Source: Aedes albopictus
Lineage: Eukaryota; Arthropoda; Insecta; Diptera; Culicidae
Length of the DNA stretch: 64,000 nucleotides
Assembly: GCF_035046485.1 (NCBI RefSeq)
Contig: NC_085136.1
Coordinates: 82,663,734 to 82,727,733, forward strand
Direction of reading: 5' to 3'
The notes below the pieces were generated by a model that was not told where the DNA came from, ran no database searches, and saw only the letters and a program-made list of their open reading frames with translations. Shown here piece by piece: positions 44,495 through 55,349 of this stretch. The stretch's first letter is position 1. Every line of letters starts with the position of its first letter. A program made the translations under genes and the position numbers.

Positions 44495-45233
44495 ATGCTA
44501 GTGGAGAATTCCCCCCCGAGTCCGTAATGATATTATCGTTTTGGCTTTCAATGACGGAAAGTATCATATCGTGGCAAATATACCCCATGCGAAGAAAGTG
44601 ATCAGCTCGTCGGGACGTGGGATTTATCTTCGTCCACTACTACAAGATCAGCTCCTTCCTATAGAGATACGAGTTAAATTTGTCCTTGTCCTGACATGTG
44701 AGCACTAAATACCCGGGACGGAATCGACACCACACAAACCATGACGTTTATTCGGTCCCTTATCGTCTTCGTACATATGTAGGGTATTGGTTCCCTTATT
44801 AAGCATGTGGCTCCCATTTTCATCCCACGAAAAACAAAGGATTGAAGCGCTGTTTGTTTTGTTTCTTATTTTTGTATTTTTTGTTAGAAGTGAGCACCCA
44901 TGAAAGCAAAATGAACGGAGTCAATGGGTGCCGTAATCGCTTGTTTTCGAATAGGATGAAAATGGGAGCATGAGATTACTGATGGCACACATACCCTATC
45001 TCCCCCCGTAACACACATATTGTGATCATCACTTTTGAACGGCTGCACAGGCCTTATGGTAACATTCACGTTATCATCATCGTCGTCTTCTGAGCCCAAT
45101 ATAACAGGACTAAATATATTTTTGCATTTGGGATGGGGAGTCCAAAGTCGATGGAGATGGGGTACGTACGCACATTCTCCAGTGACTCACTATGTAGCTC
45201 ATCTTCAATAAATTTTTCACCACTGGTGGCCAT
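44495..45233 (-). pseudogene. Decayed minus-strand coding-like tract
   Basis: An ATG in an excellent context (AGTGCCATGGCC, ATG at 45233-45231) starts MATSGEKFIEDELHSESLEN. After a frame change near 45110 it resumes as LGSEDDDDDNVNVTIRPVQP and runs to a stop at 44884. Further down, EGADLVVVDEDKSHVPTS (about 44650-44600) and a phase-shifted piece, HFLRMGYICHDMILSVIESQ, lead to the MITE at 44486. Together with 43508-43952 these may be one broken gene or retroelement ORF of about 1.2 kb. The family is not recognised, and intron-exon structure instead of frame breaks cannot be excluded. Confidence 0.3.
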
Positions 45234-45271
45234 GGCACTTAACTCTCTATTATTATTCACTAGATGTACAC

Positions 45272-46436
45272 CGTATTTAGTTCACCACTGTACTGCGCAC
45301 TCAGTCTTCATAAGTGCGAAAACGTTAATAAAAGTGCGCGATTACATCAAATCAAGTTGAAGTCTTCGGCGCACTATTTCTTAGATTTATACTGAATAAG
45401 TGCACTGAAGACACCGAGTTGATTTGAGGCTGATTTCAAAACTGCGCTTCGAAATTTTTTAAGTAGCAGCAGCAAAGTTTCGCGCGCTCGCTTTGCTAGA
45501 TTTTTGCGATTTTTTTTCTCTGCGTGGCTTCGACGACGGGACGCCAAGCAGTCAGTAGTGTGCGGTAGTTCGGCAGCAGCAAAGTTTCGCGCGCTCGCTT
45601 TGCTAGATTTTTGCGATTTTTTTTTCTCTTCTCTCTGCGGGGCTCCGACGACGGGACGAGTGTGCGCGCGCCGTGGTTCGAGTCGGTTCCGAATGTTTCG
45701 TTTCCCATCGGCGCTAGTTTCCAATACACTTTTAGTTAATAATAAATATTTTCTTTCATTTTTTTGCATTTACACAAAAGAGTGAAAAATGTTAGTTCGG
45801 GTTCGCCGGTCGAGAAAAAATCCGGGCGCCGACAAGTGAGTCGCGTTCAGTGTATTTCTGTGTGGAATAGACTAAAGGTTTCTGCTCCCTAGTGGAGTGG
45901 AGACGCGCGATAGAATTTTCTTTTTGGCTAGTTTTTGCGTCGAAAAGTGGTCGGTTGTTAACGGCGGTTTGTGTATATTGATCCATTGTCAAATCATATC
46001 ACCAACCATAGGTGACTCCCGGACTGACAATGTACCTTACCCTACTAACAAAAAATTCCTTCCTGAGACAAACGTGGAGATGCAGCGAGTCGCGGTCTTT
46101 TTAACAACGTTTGTCTTACTAACATTCCCTTCCATCCTCGATGACCGTAAGGACGTGGCCGGCGCCGTTATTGACCTTATTAAAGTTGAGAGCTCTCGAC
46201 CTGTGTACATTGAGAATAGTAAGCTAGTCCCAAGCCCTATTCATTCGTTCCTTGTGCAATTTCGATTGCTCTGGTCAATCACGGAGTAGCAACTACGAAT
46301 TGTGCGGTCATCTATGCTCATGCTCATGCTCATGCTCATGAAGACATCGAGTTGATTTGATGCAATCGAGCACTTTTATTTGCGTTTTCGCGCTCGTGAA
46401 AACTAGTGAGATAGTCCAGTGGGGAACTAAATGCGC
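45272..46436. mobile_element. Foldback MITE split by a retroposon
   Basis: CGTATTTAGTTCACCACTGT through GAAAACGTTAATAAAAGTGC and ACATCAAATCAAG (45272-45360) is complemented by 46345-46436 (TTGATTTGATG, GCACTTTTATTTGCGTTTTC, CCAGTGGGGAACTAAATGCG). Without the insertion at 45430-46336 the element is a 250-bp hairpin. Target duplication was not resolved. Confidence 0.7.
45430..46336 (+). mobile_element. SINE-like retroposon with long TSD and (ATGCTC)n tail
   Basis: Flanking repeats GAAGACACCGAGTTGATTTG (45408) and GAAGACATCGAGTTGATTTG (46338) form a long target duplication with few mismatches. The tail is CATGCTCATGCTCATGCTCA. The 5' part contains a tandem duplication of about 110 bp (GCAGCAGCAAAGTTTCGCGC at 45466 and 45575) and G+C-rich sequence. 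The 3' part (from about 45990) is the module shared with 7898-8585 and 42985-43290. The 5' part is unlike the tRNA head of the 7.9-kb copy, and may derive from a LINE 5' UTR. Frames at 45374-45785 are not supported as genes. Confidence 0.7.
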
Positions 46437-46595
46437 TATATATATATTATTCGAATCTTGTTTTGTTTCAAGCATTTAGATTTGATGGGTGGTGCGAAGC
46501 CGTTGTGTTTGAAGTGGACTGGAGGAACTCACCGTTCCGAAGAGAAGTCATGATGTGTAGACATTAGAACTCCCGAATTAACGGGAAGAACCCAG

Positions 46596-46824
46596 TCAAC
46601 ACACGATTGCATATGATGTTGTATAGGATGCAAAAGTGGAAGCGATATACACACACTTTACACGCGGTTAAATGGAAGCATGTACGCATATGGCCTCCAC
46701 TTTACTGCCGTGTGCAGTATAATTGTCCCATGTTAATAGGGATTCCCATAGAACATGGGACAACTATGCTGCACACGGTAGTTTAGCATCCTATTCAACA
46801 TCATATAAGACTTTGTGTTAGCTG
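46596..46824. mobile_element. Foldback MITE, about 230 bp
   Basis: ATATGATGTTGTATAGGATG on the left is complemented by CATCCTATTCAACATCATAT on the right. The centre forms a second, tight hairpin (TAATTGTCCCATGTT against AACATGGGACAACTA, loop at about 46737-46752). It is non-coding. Confidence 0.65.
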
Positions 46825-46859
46825 AGAAGGTTTGAGCTGAGCGGAATGCGGACGTTTGG

Positions 46860-47670
46860 AGCGCCTGAGCTACTATATCAAAGCTTTAACATTGAGTGTA
46901 CTTCAGGTGAAGTATAAGCATCTGCGCGGAATCCCAGTGGAGTCGTACACTCGTGCCCAACCAAGGATTCTTATAGGAGTCAAGCATGTCAATGTTTCGT
47001 TGGTAAAACGCCGGGAGCGATATCTACCTTATTTGTACGTGCAACATTACTTCAACCGGGATTGCCTGGGAATCATGATGCCAGTTGCGGTCAGTATCCA
47101 GAGACGATGGAAGAGCCTTGACGTTGCTCAGCTCGTTCACGCAGTTCATTGGCAATAGATACCAAATCGGACTGCTCTGGAGTTCCGACAGTACATTCAT
47201 CTACCGGACAGACAACTTGGCCTTGCAGCGGCTCAAGTGTCTAGCAAGACGTCTAGTCAAAATTGCAGATCTGAAGCTTGCCTACGATGGGAAATTAGCA
47301 GAATACCAAACGAAAAGGTACGTTAAGAAGGTCACCCAGAAGAAAAAAGTTCGTCGAGTGAGAAGTCCCTGAATCTTGCAGCCAACATTACGACGGAGAA
47401 AGTCTTGGGAATGTGGTTCAACACCTCAACCGACTGCATCATCCGACTAATTTCGCATTTCTTAATGATGCTCAAGAGATGGCTGCAGTCATGTATCTAC
47501 GGTTCAAAGAAAATGGAACCATCGAATGTGTTTTAGTCGGAGAGAAAACACGGGTTGGACCTTTGAAGCTTAGAAAGCTCATCGACTTTAAGTCCACGAA
47601 GTACAACATGAGGAAAGACCTTAACCAGCCCTGTTGCGACTTCGGAACTCGATGGACGATGCCAAGCTAA
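46860..47670 (+). pseudogene. BEL/Pao pol remnant (second element)
   Basis: Frame pieces match the BEL polyprotein in order. YKHLRGIPVESYTRAQPRIL (from about 46913) belongs to the protease region. RYQIGLLWSSDSTFIYRTDN with LARRLVKIADLKLAYDGKLA (about 47150-47310) precedes the RT. MAAVMYLRFKENGTIECVLV with GEKTRVGPLK (about 47480-47570) is from the region before RNase H. The RT core with YVDD is missing between about 47370 and 47410, and frames change several times. It is a decayed internal fragment unrelated in position to the copy at 27.8-32.8 kb. Confidence 0.75.
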
Positions 47671-48265
47671 ATCATGATAGACTCGTGAAAACTGCAGCAG
47701 TGGTGGAACCGGTGAAAGCAAAGGCTACGAGGTCTATCCAAACGGAGGCCTTCGCTTTCAGTGGAAGCCTAAAGTGTGGCGAATGCAATTGTTTTTGATA
47801 AGCGCTCACAGAAGCGGATGAGGCAGCCGTCAGGTAAGGAGCCAACCCCGAAGGTCGGCAGTAATGCGATTAAATTTCAATTTTTCCATAAAACGTTGAC
47901 CCGTCCTACTGTATATTTACACCTCAGGAATCTAAAATGGTGTGGTTTGATCAGATCGCTTTAGTTTTTTTAGGTTTCTAGATCCCTTACACATATCTAT
48001 TACTTGCATTGAAAACCGTTCATAAGGTTATCAGAAAAGCCGCGATTTGATGTGTCGCATGTATGGATTTGGTTCCCAAATATGATCTGAGATTTATTTT
48101 TCTTGTTGACCGTTCATCAGGTTACCTAAAAAGCCATCTGATGTGTCATGAATATTGGTTTGGTTCTCTTTTACATTCGGCCAGTTTCGGTGAGACACCC
48201 GAAACCGGTTGCAGAACACTACCGGTTGTCCCAAATATGATCTGACGCGAGTGGGACAGTTCCAC
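47671..48265. other. Non-coding tract with a two-unit repeat
   Basis: After the BEL remnant, two diverged units occur at about 48008-48100 and 48102-48245 (CCGTTCATAAGGTTATC versus CCGTTCATCAGGTTACC, each followed by GATGTGTC and TTTGGTTC). No gene is supported. Confidence 0.4.
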
Positions 48266-48269
48266 CAAA

Positions 48270-48575
48270 GGAAGGTGGACCCATAGGACCCGAGGGTAGA
48301 GTGTTGGATTAATAGGCGCCATGGAGAAGTTACATTCCACCTGACACAGGTCCTTACAGGTCATGGTTGCTTCCGACAGTATCTACACCGTTTCGGGCAT
48401 GCGGATTCTCTCGAATGTCCGGTTTGTGCTGGTTTAGAAGAAACGGCGGAACACGTTTTTTTTTCGCTCGCGTTTTCGCACAATACTTGACTGCATGCTT
48501 GCAACTCCGGACAATCTTGTCCAGAGGATGTGTAGAGATGAGTTTGGCTGGAATTCCGTTCTGTTTTAATCCCTC
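48270..48575 (+). pseudogene. LINE ORF2 C-terminal fragment
   Basis: One frame reads EVTFHLTQVLTGHGCFRQYL then HRFGHADSLECPVCAGLEET and AEHVFF. The C-x2-C followed by EH and the preceding GHG-FR-YLHRFG text are typical of the ORF2 C terminus in R1/LOA/I-type LINEs after the RNase H region. A long T run at 48463-48470 and later stops break the frame. Only about 300 bp remain. Clade cannot be fixed. Confidence 0.65.
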
Positions 48576-48579
48576 CCCA

Positions 48580-49019
48580 AGTTGCTGTTAATCATGATGG
48601 CAACTTAATGACAGTTCATTACCTAGACGGCGCGCCGGAAAATGCTCCGTCATATGCTCATTTGAGCGTTTTGTTTATCTTTCCAATATCCAATCTTCAA
48701 AATACGTGCCTTCCATTGCCCCAAGAACACCACATCCACATTACGTAACACGTTTCACCTAATTCGCTCCCGTTGATCAAAAGCCCGCGAAAAGTTTTTT
48801 GAAGATAAGCGCCATTAGCGATATTTGCCTAACGAGCTAACGATACACCTGCCGGTGCTGCTGCTGCTGTTGCTGATGCGATGTAGAAGAACTCTGCCAT
48901 CCTAGAGGAAATTTTCCCGCGCACTCTCTAGACATTATGCAAAATTATTTTATCATTACCGGCCATCTCAGGTGGGTTTTGCTTCAGTCACTGCTACACC
49001 ACGTTTATCCCATCATTCC
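48580..49019. other. Low-copy-looking non-coding DNA
   Basis: No gene or clear repeat. Contains a short CTGCTGCTGCTGTTGCTG run near 48858. Confidence 0.35.
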
Positions 49020-49027
49020 CTGTAGAT

Positions 49028-50131
49028 CAGTGGTCACCAAACTGCGGCCCGCGGGCCGCATGCGGCCTTCGATCAGGTTTTGTGCGGCCCGCGAACTGGT
49101 TTTGAAATGTATTAGTAAGTGGCCCACTCATAAATTCCATAATGAAAATTAGAAAAATTCACACAAATTTGAAAAATTTTCATGAGAATGAATACTACCT
49201 AAATTTGCCAATATCATGGAGAGTTTTTCAAAAGAAGTGAGATTTTTGAAAGTTTTAAAAATTGTAAAAGACTACTTTTTCGAATTTTTGAAAATATTCG
49301 AAACCTTTGTTAAGAACAAGGTGTTTCACCTAAATAATGTGTTTATGCTAAGTTTCACGGGTTCTCTGCCATGGGTCTTAGACTTGTGGTAGAACTCGTT
49401 ATTAGCAATTAGTTTAATTTCACTAAATTAAAATTATAATAATTTCCATTTTGTTTCTATCGGTGAAAAAATTTCTTGTATATGTTACTTCATATTCAGC
49501 ATTTCTACCAAGAGACTGTTTCAATTTTTTTTATAGAATTTTTGGCTACAATGTCTTTTAAAGGAAGTGTTGCCCAAACTTTGAGAATTTCGCTAAGAAC
49601 TTCAGGGATTAGATCAGATGATTTTAATTTCCCTAGCAATACTTTTGGGAACTCCTCTCAAAATATCTATTCCAAATCGGACACAAATACTTGAAAAACA
49701 TGTCTGCAGGTTTTTCCTCATTGGCTTCCTAAGAAATTATGCAAGAAAAACTAAAAAAAATCATCAAGGACTTCTAAAACAGTATCTCCAGGCAGTTGTT
49801 TGGAATTTCGTCCGAGAACGCTGACATCCCCACAAATCATTCTGAAATTTCTCAAAATCACGAAGAGTCCCAAAAAACCTCAAGGTTCCACATTCTCCAG
49901 GTAATTTAGTTCTCGTTCAATGTTAAAAATAAAGTATTTCTTTTATTCGTGAGTTTTAACTAATGCTATTTCTTCACACTTTTCAAATAATCAAACAAAA
50001 ATATTTTGTGTTGAACCTTGAATTTTTTTAAAAAATAAACCTAGGCATAAACTTTTGAATGACTTGCGGCCCGCAGATACTTTTCAAAATTCAATTTTGG
50101 CCCGCAAAGACAGTTAGGCTGAGGATCACTG
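49028..50131. mobile_element. Non-autonomous hAT-like element, exact 8-bp TSD
   Basis: Left end CAGTGGTCACCAAACTGCGG and right end CTGAGGATCACTG are imperfect inverted repeats, with CGGCCCGC-rich subterminal text on both sides. CTGTAGAT at 49020-49027 is repeated exactly at 50132-50139. The 1.1-kb A/T-rich interior has no transposase; frames at 49476-49824 are short and show no domain. Confidence 0.9.
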
Positions 50132-50139
50132 CTGTAGAT

Positions 50140-50925
50140 AGATATGGTACACAGACTGAGGAGGACTGTTGCCGCGTTGTTGTTGGTGTGTCGTCGGCGT
50201 CGTATCATCATTACTTACCGAATCAAGCGTAGACAAACAAAGCAGCTTTCAGCAGCCGGCTGCACAGCAGTTTATCCACCATCTAACGAAGATATTGCCA
50301 GCCAGGGCAGAGAGCAGAGGGCAGAATATAGAGATGAGTAATTGATGAAAATCACTTTCGGAATCGTGATCATGAATATTTTAACCTTCACGCAGTATAC
50401 TACGGTAGGACGACCTTGTCTGGTGCGTCGTTGTCGGTGCCATAAGGCAGCCAGCTAGCCCGAGCAGTGGAATGTACTTTCCCATCATTTGTCTTCTGTG
50501 TGGACCAATTTGGGTAGGGAATTTGTTTGAAAGCGGGAGGATGTTACGAAATGTGTACTAAGATTCTCGATTGCAATAATGTTGGGAATACACCGGCGAT
50601 TCTGCTTGGTGGTTGACCTCCGGTTAGGCAGCGCCCCGAGTTTGAGCTTGAGCTTCATTGACCGCCCGTGGATGCTACTCCAGTATCGCCAGACCAGCTG
50701 CACCCACACAAGGAACCAATGAGATCTCTGTCGGGAACTAGCAGACATCTTCAGTGTGTGAGCGTTGAGGATCTTCTATTTTTAGGCGACAATGGCGTCT
50801 GCCTCGTCAGGTTGCAGGTCAATTTGGGGAAGGGGAAGGAAGTGATGATTGCAATAGTTTGTATCTACAGCAGACCGAATATACCTCTGCGTCTGCACAT
50901 ATCCATGCGAATGTCGGACTGAATG
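50140..50925. other. Low-copy-looking non-coding DNA
   Basis: Balanced composition and no recognised repeat. Frames at 50144-50341 (plus), 50485-50748 (minus) and 50668-50922 (plus) overlap or are short, and none shows a domain. Confidence 0.35.
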
Positions 50926-51596
50926 TGGGATATGGCTGGCAAAGGGTTCACACATTGGTGCCAGGTTTTGGGTGATAGAATAGTGTAGCTATTACTATGA
51001 AGCTAATGCGGCACAGTTCGCTTGATTGCATAACTCGTAGGCGTTATCTGATAGATTAACACTGTGAAAGTTGGAAGGAAAGGAAAGAAAATGGCTTTTC
51101 AACCGTTTCTGGTTCTAGCGATGGCTATGAACATATTACACATGAGTTGTATATGTAGAGAGGAGAGAGAAAGTATATAGAAAGATACAATGTAGGAGTA
51201 AAGGGACGGGCCAGGGATTGAATCCTTCTGCATTCGAATCAGAAGCGGTAGCCACTAAGGACTGTATCGTTCATTATGAGTACACCTTTGAGGCTTTGTA
51301 TTAAAAAGACTATGCCTTATTTTGACAACTGCTATGTGTCTATGTGTTGCTAACGTTGTAAACAAACGATAACCTTCATTAAAAGTTAGTTTTTTTTTCC
51401 TTAAGCGGAACAGTGCGAGGGTTTACGGGAGAGAAGCGAAAATCGATTGTGACCAGGTACTGCAATGAAAAATGATTATCGCTAAGAAATTTAGCAAAAG
51501 TTTAATGTGTTAGGGTTTTTCTTGTCCAAAATGCTATCAAACGATTCGGTATGCATAACACACTGAAAGATTCATTTAGAAGCGGAAAAAAGACAG

Positions 51597-53660
51597 GTGC
51601 GTCCAAGTCAAATATGGACAGCAAAATTTGCAAAATCTCTAAAGGAAAATAGGGGGTATCCATCAGAGATTGCGCAAAAAAGTGTGGAACGACTGTTTGT
51701 ATGGTTCAGCGCGTCAAGGAACGTACACTCCCGATCAAAAGTTTGGGGTCACCCCCTCAAAAACATGTCATTTTTTAGGCCCATATCTTCGCCAATTTGC
51801 GTCCGATTTCAAAACTCTAGGTCTCATTCATAAGATAATAAGTCAAAGAAACTTTCAACATGGTTTAAAAAAAAGTTTTTCAAAAAAAATTGTATGTAAA
51901 CTTAATCCAAAGTTGCCAAATTTTCTAAAAAATGAAATACACTTACGGCTGTGTCGCTGGAAATTGGGTCGACCAAATTTTAAGATGAAAGCGGTAATAC
52001 AACCAATTTTCTATTAGCTTTCTATTGCTTTTTACAGAACTTAGCTAAAAAATCTAGAAAAAAAAGTTATTAAGTAAAATAATCCTTGATGTCATCGACC
52101 AAAAGTTTGGGGTCACCCCTCAAAATAATGTATCGGGCAAAAGTTTGGGGTCACCATCGTAAAACATGGAAAAGTGATTTGTTGATATCTTTGTCATCTT
52201 TAATTCAATTTCAATTCTGCTTGGCTTATTTGAAACATAATGAACGGTACTTACTGCATAGACATTGAACCACACATATTTGTTGAAGAAAAAATAATAA
52301 TAATAATAATAATATTTGTTGAAATTTACATAAATAAACTTGAGGTAAAGTTGCCTCATTTTTTTAAATGTGGTGAAATGTGTTAACTTTACATAACATT
52401 TTTACATGCAAAAATCGTTGAATACGTTAAGTTAAAGACATCAAACGTAAAATAAGTTGATTATCTTTGATGTGAGCCAAAAAGAATTAAAATTGAACTA
52501 TAGATGACGAAGATATCATCAAATCACTTTTCCATGTTTTACGAAAGTGATCCCAAACTTTTGGCTGATGCATCATATTGAGGGGTAACCCCAAACTTTT
52601 GGTCGATGAAATGAAGAGTTAATTTACTTAATAACTTTTTTTCTAGATTTTTTAGCTAAGTTTTGTAAAAAGCAGTTGAAAGCTAATAGAAAATGGGTTA
52701 TATTACCACTCTCATCTTAAAATTTGGTCGACCCAGCTTCCAGCGACACTGCCGCATGTTTATATTCAATTTTTTGGAAAATATGGCAACTTTGGGTTAA
52801 GTTTACATACCAAATTTTTTGAGAAACTTACTTTTAAATCATGTTCAAAGTTTCTTTGACTTCTTATCTTTTGAATGAGACCTAGGGTTTTAAAATCGGA
52901 CGCAAATTGGCGAAGATATGGGCCCAAAATTATGACATGTTTTTGAGGGGGTGACCCCAAACTTTTGATCGGGAGTGTAATTCCCTGAAGACCTACCCAG
53001 AACAGAAATGTCCAAAACGCAGTCAAATTCTGGCTGATTAAGTGAAAACTCGGGCTTGGAAACTGTACGATGATTTTTTAGCTAAAATTGCATGTGCAAA
53101 TCATGAATGATTTGTCAAATTGGACTACAAGGCACTTCCAGGAGCACAGTTTTTCACTGTGAAGCGTGGCACGGATGTTCCGAATTAGGAGAAACTGGAT
53201 TTTTGGCGAAAAAAATGGGACAATGTGTTGGTTTGGCAAGCAATTTGTCAATTTGGTATGAAATCGTCACCTTTCTCCACCGTCTCAAGTATGAACGTCG
53301 AAATATACCGGAAGGAATGTCTCCAGAAACTAATTCTGCCACTCATCTGAAAACACAAAGGTCCTACGGATTTGGCATCCTGCCACTATGCGCTTGACAC
53401 CTTTGACTGGTATGAAGAAAACAATGCCCAATTTGTGGAAAAGGCAATGAATCCTCTCAATTACCCGCAAATAAGGCCCGTTGAGAAACAGTCAACTTTG
53501 ATGAAAGGGAAACTAGGGAAAAATTATAGAGGAGCAGAGGACGTCATCAAATTCAAGAAAAACCGGGACAACCCAAGCTAAACCATCGTCGGAACGGTTG
53601 TTCAAAACTTTTTGAAGAACACCAAGAAGAAAGTGCGAGAGGTGGCAAAATCCACGAAAA
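51597..53660 (+). pseudogene. ITmDD37E transposase, inactive
   Basis: Remnant of the DDE transposase that would cut and paste the element at TA. N-terminal helix-turn-helix text remains before 51724; the catalytic region follows the foldback at 52978. Visible damage includes the foldback insertion itself, a stop after QILAD near 53040, loss of the MDDETY-type first aspartate near 53105, frame changes near 53240 and 53360, and a KQ replacement just after the final E. The C-terminal QNFLKNTKKKVREV-like tail near 53610 is still readable. Confidence 0.8.
51726..52977. mobile_element. 1.25-kb foldback element inside the ITmDD37E copy
   Basis: Very long terminal inverted repeats. CACTCCCGATCAAAAGTTTG and the next several hundred bases recur complemented up to CAAACTTTTGATCGGGAGTG at the right end, with TA flanks at 51724-51725 and 52978-52979. 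The phrase AAAAGTTTGGGGTCACC is repeated three times per arm (for example 51737, 52099, 52141). The centre is A/T-rich with a (TAA)n microsatellite at 52287-52313. It is probably a Tc1/mariner-type MITE amplified into a foldback. Frames at 51670-52017, 52120-52359 and 52766-53026 are repeat artefacts. Confidence 0.85.
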
Positions 53661-53765
53661 ATTAAATATACAATTTACAAAATAATAAAAACATTTTGAA
53701 ATACAGCAATTTTCAGGTGTACTCTTAATTAACGATACAGTTCTTAGACCACCAAGCCTGTCTGT

Positions 53766-54489
53766 TCCGGTTCGGCAGCGCCACGACGACTTAAAACCGG
53801 TATCACGTTACGAACTTCTCGGACTTGTCCCATAAAATTGCGAAAGAAATTTACCAATAAATCTTGTCAGAAATATCAAAACGATTTTTTTTGATGATTC
53901 ATGGGAATCTACAGCAACAGACATTCTACAAGAAATCTACAATGTATCTTAAACATATTCAAAGAAAATTTTACAAACCTTCTATCCAAAAACTTAAGAT
54001 TTTCAATAGAGATTTCTCCCGATCTCCGTCAAGAAATCTGGAAGAAATCTATCAGATATCTTGTCAGTATTGTGCCAAAGTTCTGACAATTTTTTTTTGT
54101 TTAGAGAGACTTTACCTCTGGTACTGACAATTCATCTTATAATAATCTCAACTAGAATTTGCCATGGATCTCTTCAGGGACAGAAATCTAGTGACTGTCT
54201 CAGGTGCCTGCATCTACCAAAATTATGTGTAGGAATCTGATCCCAGGAAAAATCGATGAGGTATGGGAATTGTGCGGTGTGAATATAGTTTAGTGTAATT
54301 CCCCTTGCGTGTCCTTCCCCTAGCAAGCATCAATGACATCCAGCACCATGACGAGGTTGTCAGTGGGAAGTTGCCTCATTAAAGAGAGGAGCTTTGGCAG
54401 AGCAAGTCACCTTCATCGTGCGGTTCCGTATTATGCCAAGTGATTCTACTGTAGTTTGCTAAGATGGCGGGGAACGGATTGGTCCAGTG
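53766..54489. other. Unassigned non-coding sequence
   Basis: A/T-rich with fragments like AAATCTACAGCAACAGACAT that resemble the degenerate repeat fields. Frames at 53864-54127 are short and show no domain. Confidence 0.35.
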
Positions 54490-54765
54490 AGTTACGCAAT
54501 ATTCACAGGAATCACGGAAGGCATCCTTAAATGAAATCCGAGAGAAATAACTTAAGAATCCCAGAGAAAATCTTTGGAAAAACCATGCGAAATACTTCAG
54601 GAGAAGTCTCTGAAAAAAAATCCAAAAGGAATCCTGGCAAACATCCGTGAATGTATCCCGGGAGCAATCTGTTAAGGGGTCCAGGAGTAATCTTTGAAGC
54701 TATCTCCAGTTTCTGAGAAATGTAAGAGAAACAATTCGAAGAGGAATCTACGAAGAGACCACGAA

Positions 54766-55176
54766 AGCATCGGGACAATTTTCTCGACACCCTGGGCATA
54801 GTGTATCATTGTACTTGCCTCACAATACAGTATTGTTCGGATTTTATCACGCCCCTTTTCAAAAATGCTATTAAATATTCTACAAAATCTATAGGCATTT
54901 TCAATATTTTTAACGTTCCAAAATGCGCTTTCAACATTTGTCTTGAAGAAAAGGGGAGCCACTTGCTCTCAAATGTAACAGCAAATGAATAAAAAATAAA
55001 GGACTGAAGCGCGGAGGGCGTGATAAAATCGGAACAATACTGTATACAAATTCATGCAATGGCAGGCAAAGAAAGTCCTTCAATTAATAACTGTGGAAGT
55101 GCTCAAAGAACACTAAGTTGAAGCGAGGCAGGCCAAGTCCCAATGAGGACGTAGAGCCATAAAGAAGAAGAAGAAG
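54766..55176 (+). mobile_element. tRNA-SINE, 5'-truncated, split by a MITE
   Basis: Sequence from TTTCTCGACACCCTGGGCAT to the tail (AAGAAGAAGAAGAAGG) matches the complement of the SINE at 55350-55612. The tRNA head is absent. The MITE at 54828-55042 divides it; joining the sides restores the match to the other copy (CACAATGTACAAATTCATGC). Confidence 0.75.
54828..55042. mobile_element. 215-bp TA-flanked MITE
   Basis: Ends CAGTATTGTTCGGATTTTAT and ATAAAATCGGAACAATACTG are inverted repeats, with TA on each side (54826-54827, 55043-55044). CACGCCC and GGGCGTG extend the repeat. The intact SINE copy nearby shows the empty site, which confirms the boundaries. It is non-coding. Confidence 0.9.
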
Positions 55177-55349
55177 GTGTCCGCTGGAATCATAGAAGAA
55201 TTCCCTAAAGAAATCCCGGGAGAAATCAATGAAGCTTCCAGAGTTCCAGAAAAAAAATCCAATTTTTCAATTTTGTAACTAAAAATTTGGAAGAGGGAAA
55301 AATCCCTGTGAGTGATATCTTTTCGAAATCATTCTCGAAGAGGCACAAA

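Larger units (their letters stand above)
51258..53744 (+). mobile_element. ITmDD37E (mariner-like) transposon, decayed and interrupted
   Basis: Ends AGGACTGTATCGTTCATTAT and the complement of GTTAATTAAGAGTACACCT-type text form roughly 30-bp inverted repeats, with TA at 51256-51257 and 53745-53746. Removing the 1.25-kb foldback leaves about 1.23 kb, normal for the family. Transposase text survives at 51597-51720 (SEIAQKSVERLFVW) and at 52980-53640 (KLDYKALPGAQFFTV, WDNVLVWQAI, DLASCHYALDTFDWYEENNA, PQIRPVE). The second D and the E are 37 residues apart. The first catalytic D region is lost, and stops and shifts are frequent, so it is inactive. Confidence 0.85.
50930..53765 (-). mobile_element. 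tRNA-derived SINE, minus strand, split by a transposon
   Basis: Pieces at about 50930-51257 and 53745-53765. Read on the minus strand the head is GACAGGCTTGGTGGTCTA (53764-53747), continued after the insertion by GTGGCTACCGCTTCTGATTC and the B box region GATTCAATCCCTGG. The body matches the copy at 7898-8585 up to the GTTATGCAATCAAGCG / GTGCCGC region. The insertion fell between the A- and B-box regions of its internal promoter. Confidence 0.8.
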
